A DNA stretch of 64,000 nt from Pseudochelatococcus lubricantis (lineage in GTDB: Bacteria; Pseudomonadota; Alphaproteobacteria; Rhizobiales; Beijerinckiaceae). The notes below the pieces were generated by a model that worked only from the letters and a program-made list of their open reading frames with translations, was not told the DNA's origin and made no database searches. How positions within the stretch are numbered: the first letter of the stretch is position 1; the number at the start of each line of letters is the position of its first letter. The DNA is taken from assembly GCF_042432495.1 (NCBI RefSeq), contig NZ_JBHLXC010000002.1, positions 992,001 to 1,056,000 on the forward strand. The letters run 5' to 3'. The translations under genes and the position numbers were made by a program. Below, one piece after another: positions 62,131-64,000 of the stretch.

Positions 62131-63570
62131 ATGGCCTCGATTGCCTTTCCCGAACCAGACCCCGCCATACTGGCGCGCCGCGAGGCCATCTGGGCCGATC
62201 TCGCGCGGCTCGTCGCGCCGGACGCGCTGATCACGAGCGAGGACGAGCGGCGTGCCTTCGAGACGGATGCGCTCGCCGCCTACCGGCAGGTGCCGCTCGC
62301 CGTCGTGCTGCCGTCCTCGACGGAGGAAGCCGCGGCGGTGATGGCCTATTGCAACCGCGAGGGCATCAAGATCGTGCCGCGGGGAGCGGGCACGTCGCTC
62401 GCCGGCGGCGCGATCCCGGCCCCCGATTCGGTGGTGATCGGCGTCTCGAAAATGCGCCGGGTGCTCGATGTCGATTACGCCAACAGGACCGCGCGCGTCG
62501 AGGCCGGCATCACCAATCTCGCCATCAGCCAGGAAGTCGCGGCCGAGGGCTTCTTCTACGCGCCCGATCCGTCCAGCCAGCTCGCCTGCACCATCGCTGG
62601 CAATATCGCCATGAACTCCGGCGGCGCCCATTGCCTGAAGTACGGCGTGACCACCAACAACCTGATGGGCGTGAAGCTCGTGCTGATGGACGGCACCGTC
62701 GTCGAGATCGGCGGCGATCATCTCGACGCGGCCGGCTACGACCTGCTCGGCCTGCTCACGGGTGCGGAGGGCCAGCTCGGCCTCGTGACGGAGGCGACGG
62801 TGCGCATCCTGCCCATGGCGGAAGGCGCGCGGCCGCTGCTGATCGGCTTTTCGTCGAGCGAGACGGCGGGCGCGTGCGTCACGGCGATCATCGCCGCCGG
62901 CATCATTCCCGTGGCGCTCGAATTCATGGACGGCCCTGCCATTCGCATCTGCGAGGATTTCGCCAAGGCGGGCTATCCCACCGGCGCGGAGGCGATGCTC
63001 ATCGTCGAGGTGGAAGGATCGGAAGAGGAAATCGAGGACGAACTGGCGAAGATCGAGGCCATCGCCCGTACGTTCGATCCGCTGGCGATCCGGGTTTCCC
63101 AGTCCGCTGCGGAGAGCGCGGCGATCTGGAAGGGGCGCAAGTCGGCCTTCGGCGCGATGGGGCGTATCGCCGACTATCTGTGCATGGACGGCACCATCCC
63201 CACGGGCCAGCTCTCGCTGGTGCTGCGGCGAATCGCCGAAATCTGCGCGGAAAACGGCCTCGGCGTCGCCAACATCTTCCACGCCGGTGACGGTAACCTG
63301 CACCCGCTCATCCTCTACGACGTCGCCAAGCCCGGCGATCTGGAGCGGGCGGAGAAGGCGGGCGCGGAAATCCTGAAGCTGTGCGTGGACGTGGGCGGCT
63401 GCCTCACCGGCGAGCACGGCGTCGGCATCGAGAAGCGCGACCTGATGACCTATCAGTACAATCGCGCCGATCTGGAGCAGCAGATGCGGGCGCGGGCAGT
63501 CTTCGATCCGCGCTGGCTGCTCAACCCGGCCAAGGTTTTTCCGCTCGACGGGCGGCTCACGGCACAATAA
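62131..63570 (+). CDS. glcD: Glycolate oxidase FAD subunit GlcD
   Basis: 479 residues. The PCMH FAD domain has V-P-R-G-A-G-T-S-L-A-G-G near 86, D-P-S-S-Q-L-A-C-T-I-A-G-N-I near 148, and the C-terminal half carries N-I-F-H-A-G-D-G-N-L-H-P near 382 and G-E-H-G-V-G near 428. GlcD with GlcE and GlcF oxidises glycolate to glyoxylate. Closely related D-lactate dehydrogenases exist, but the following GlcE-like gene supports GlcD. Confidence 0.92.
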   Translation: MASIAFPEPDPAILARREAIWADLARLVAPDALITSEDERRAFETDALAAYRQVPLAVVLPSSTEEAAAVMAYCNREGIKIVPRGAGTSLAGGAIPAPDSVVIGVSKMRRVLDVDYANRTARVEAGITNLAISQEVAAEGFFYAPDPSSQLACTIAGNIAMNSGGAHCLKYGVTTNNLMGVKLVLMDGTVVEIGGDHLDAAGYDLLGLLTGAEGQLGLVTEATVRILPMAEGARPLLIGFSSSETAGACVTAIIAAGIIPVALEFMDGPAIRICEDFAKAGYPTGAEAMLIVEVEGSEEEIEDELAKIEAIARTFDPLAIRVSQSAAESAAIWKGRKSAFGAMGRIADYLCMDGTIPTGQLSLVLRRIAEICAENGLGVANIFHAGDGNLHPLILYDVAKPGDLERAEKAGAEILKLCVDVGGCLTGEHGVGIEKRDLMTYQYNRADLEQQMRARAVFDPRWLLNPAKVFPLDGRLTAQ

Positions 63571-63585
63571 CGCAAGCACATCGGG

Positions 63586-64000
63586 ATGGAACGCATGACG
63601 GTTTACGCGCCCGCGTCCGAGGCGGAAGCGGCGGATGTCATCAGGCAGGCGCAGGCGGCGCACTCGCCGCTGGCGCTGGCGGGAAGCGGCACGAAGGCGG
63701 GGATCGGCAGGCCGGGCAACGCGGGGCACTGCCTGACCTCGCTCGGCCTCCAGGGCATCACGCTTTATGAGCCCTCCGAGATGGTGATCGCGGCGCGCGC
63801 CGGCACGCGGCTCGTCGACGTGGCGCGGGTGCTGGCCGCGCGCGGGCAGCGGCTGACGTTCGAGCCGCCGGAGCCGGCGCTGCTGATGGGAACGGACGGC
63901 GAGCAGACCATCGGTGGCATCGTCGCCGCCAACTGGTCGGGCCCGCGCCGCATCATGGCGGGCGCCTGCCGCGACAGCCTGATCGGCGTGCGGTTCGTCA
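63586..64000 (+). CDS. glcE: Glycolate oxidase subunit GlcE, N-terminal part
   Basis: The open frame runs off the right edge. MERMTVYAPASEAEAADVIR is one possible start; an ATG nine bases later is the alternative. The visible 138 residues form the GlcE version of the FAD domain, with L-A-G-S-G-T-K-A-G-I-G-R-P near 33 and G-G-I-V-A-A-N-W-S-G-P-R-R near 113. It starts 15 bases after glcD. Confidence 0.88.
   Translation, partial: MERMTVYAPASEAEAADVIRQAQAAHSPLALAGSGTKAGIGRPGNAGHCLTSLGLQGITLYEPSEMVIAARAGTRLVDVARVLAARGQRLTFEPPEPALLMGTDGEQTIGGIVAANWSGPRRIMAGACRDSLIGVRFV

Overview
The window is high-GC DNA from an alphaproteobacterium, most likely of the order Hyphomicrobiales. Supporting signs are the gene order tRNA/rRNA methyltransferase (TrmJ type) - murI - rpsD, short class I ketol-acid reductoisomerase, an ExoD-family protein and the abundance of PotABCD-type amine transporters. 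The genus cannot be fixed from sequence reading alone. No rRNA, tRNA, CRISPR array, prophage or transposase gene was seen.

Region 1 (1-20.6 kb) is a catabolic block for amines and hydantoin-like compounds. It starts with the end of an N-methylhydantoinase A gene, hydantoinase B and a tiny zinc-ribbon protein, then a GABA-type aminotransferase. Convergent to these are a PuuB-like FAD oxidase and a PuuA-like glutamine synthetase, followed by a GntR/FCD regulator. A long minus-strand block (20.6 to 8.06 kb) holds two complete PotABCD-type ABC importers, a PuuC/PatD-like aldehyde dehydrogenase, a PuuR-like XRE-cupin regulator, a second FAD oxidase and a cupin. Together these resemble an expanded gamma-glutamylated putrescine pathway with duplicated transport and oxidation steps. 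A LysR gene follows.

Region 2 (22-42.3 kb) is mostly core genome: trmJ-like, murI, rpsD, an O-antigen-ligase-like protein, an ExoD-like protein, a PuuD-like class I glutamine amidotransferase, an MdtABC-type RND efflux operon, ppx/gppA, rlmE, then ilvI-ilvN and ilvC. Upstream of ilvI is a short leader peptide with Leu-Ile-Val codons followed by a strong intrinsic terminator, which looks like a transcription attenuator.

Region 3 (42.3-52.3 kb) is the unusual part. It carries four full-length and one truncated copy of a paralogous protein family that I do not recognise, all on the plus strand and each in its own transcription unit with a conserved far-upstream element and the same ribosome-binding region. 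Every member has a Ser/Thr/Pro-rich N-terminus, a conserved 22-residue module, a variable linker carrying V-x-x-Q-T motifs (expanded into four 19-residue repeats in one member) and a conserved C-terminal domain of about 390-410 residues. The intergenic DNA is AT-rich and contains dispersed palindromic repeats; one family gene sits between inverted copies of a 104-bp repeat. The arrangement suggests an acquired, recently amplified and still decaying gene family, possibly of secreted proteins.

Region 4 (52.7-64 kb) returns to ordinary genes: an acyl-CoA synthetase (ADP-forming)/GNAT fusion, a SIMPL-domain protein, ilvD, a NUDIX hydrolase, a small lipoprotein, exbB-exbD without an adjacent tonB, and glcD followed by the start of glcE, which runs off the window. 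With ilvI, ilvN, ilvC and ilvD, most of the common branched-chain amino acid pathway lies on one strand within 21 kb.
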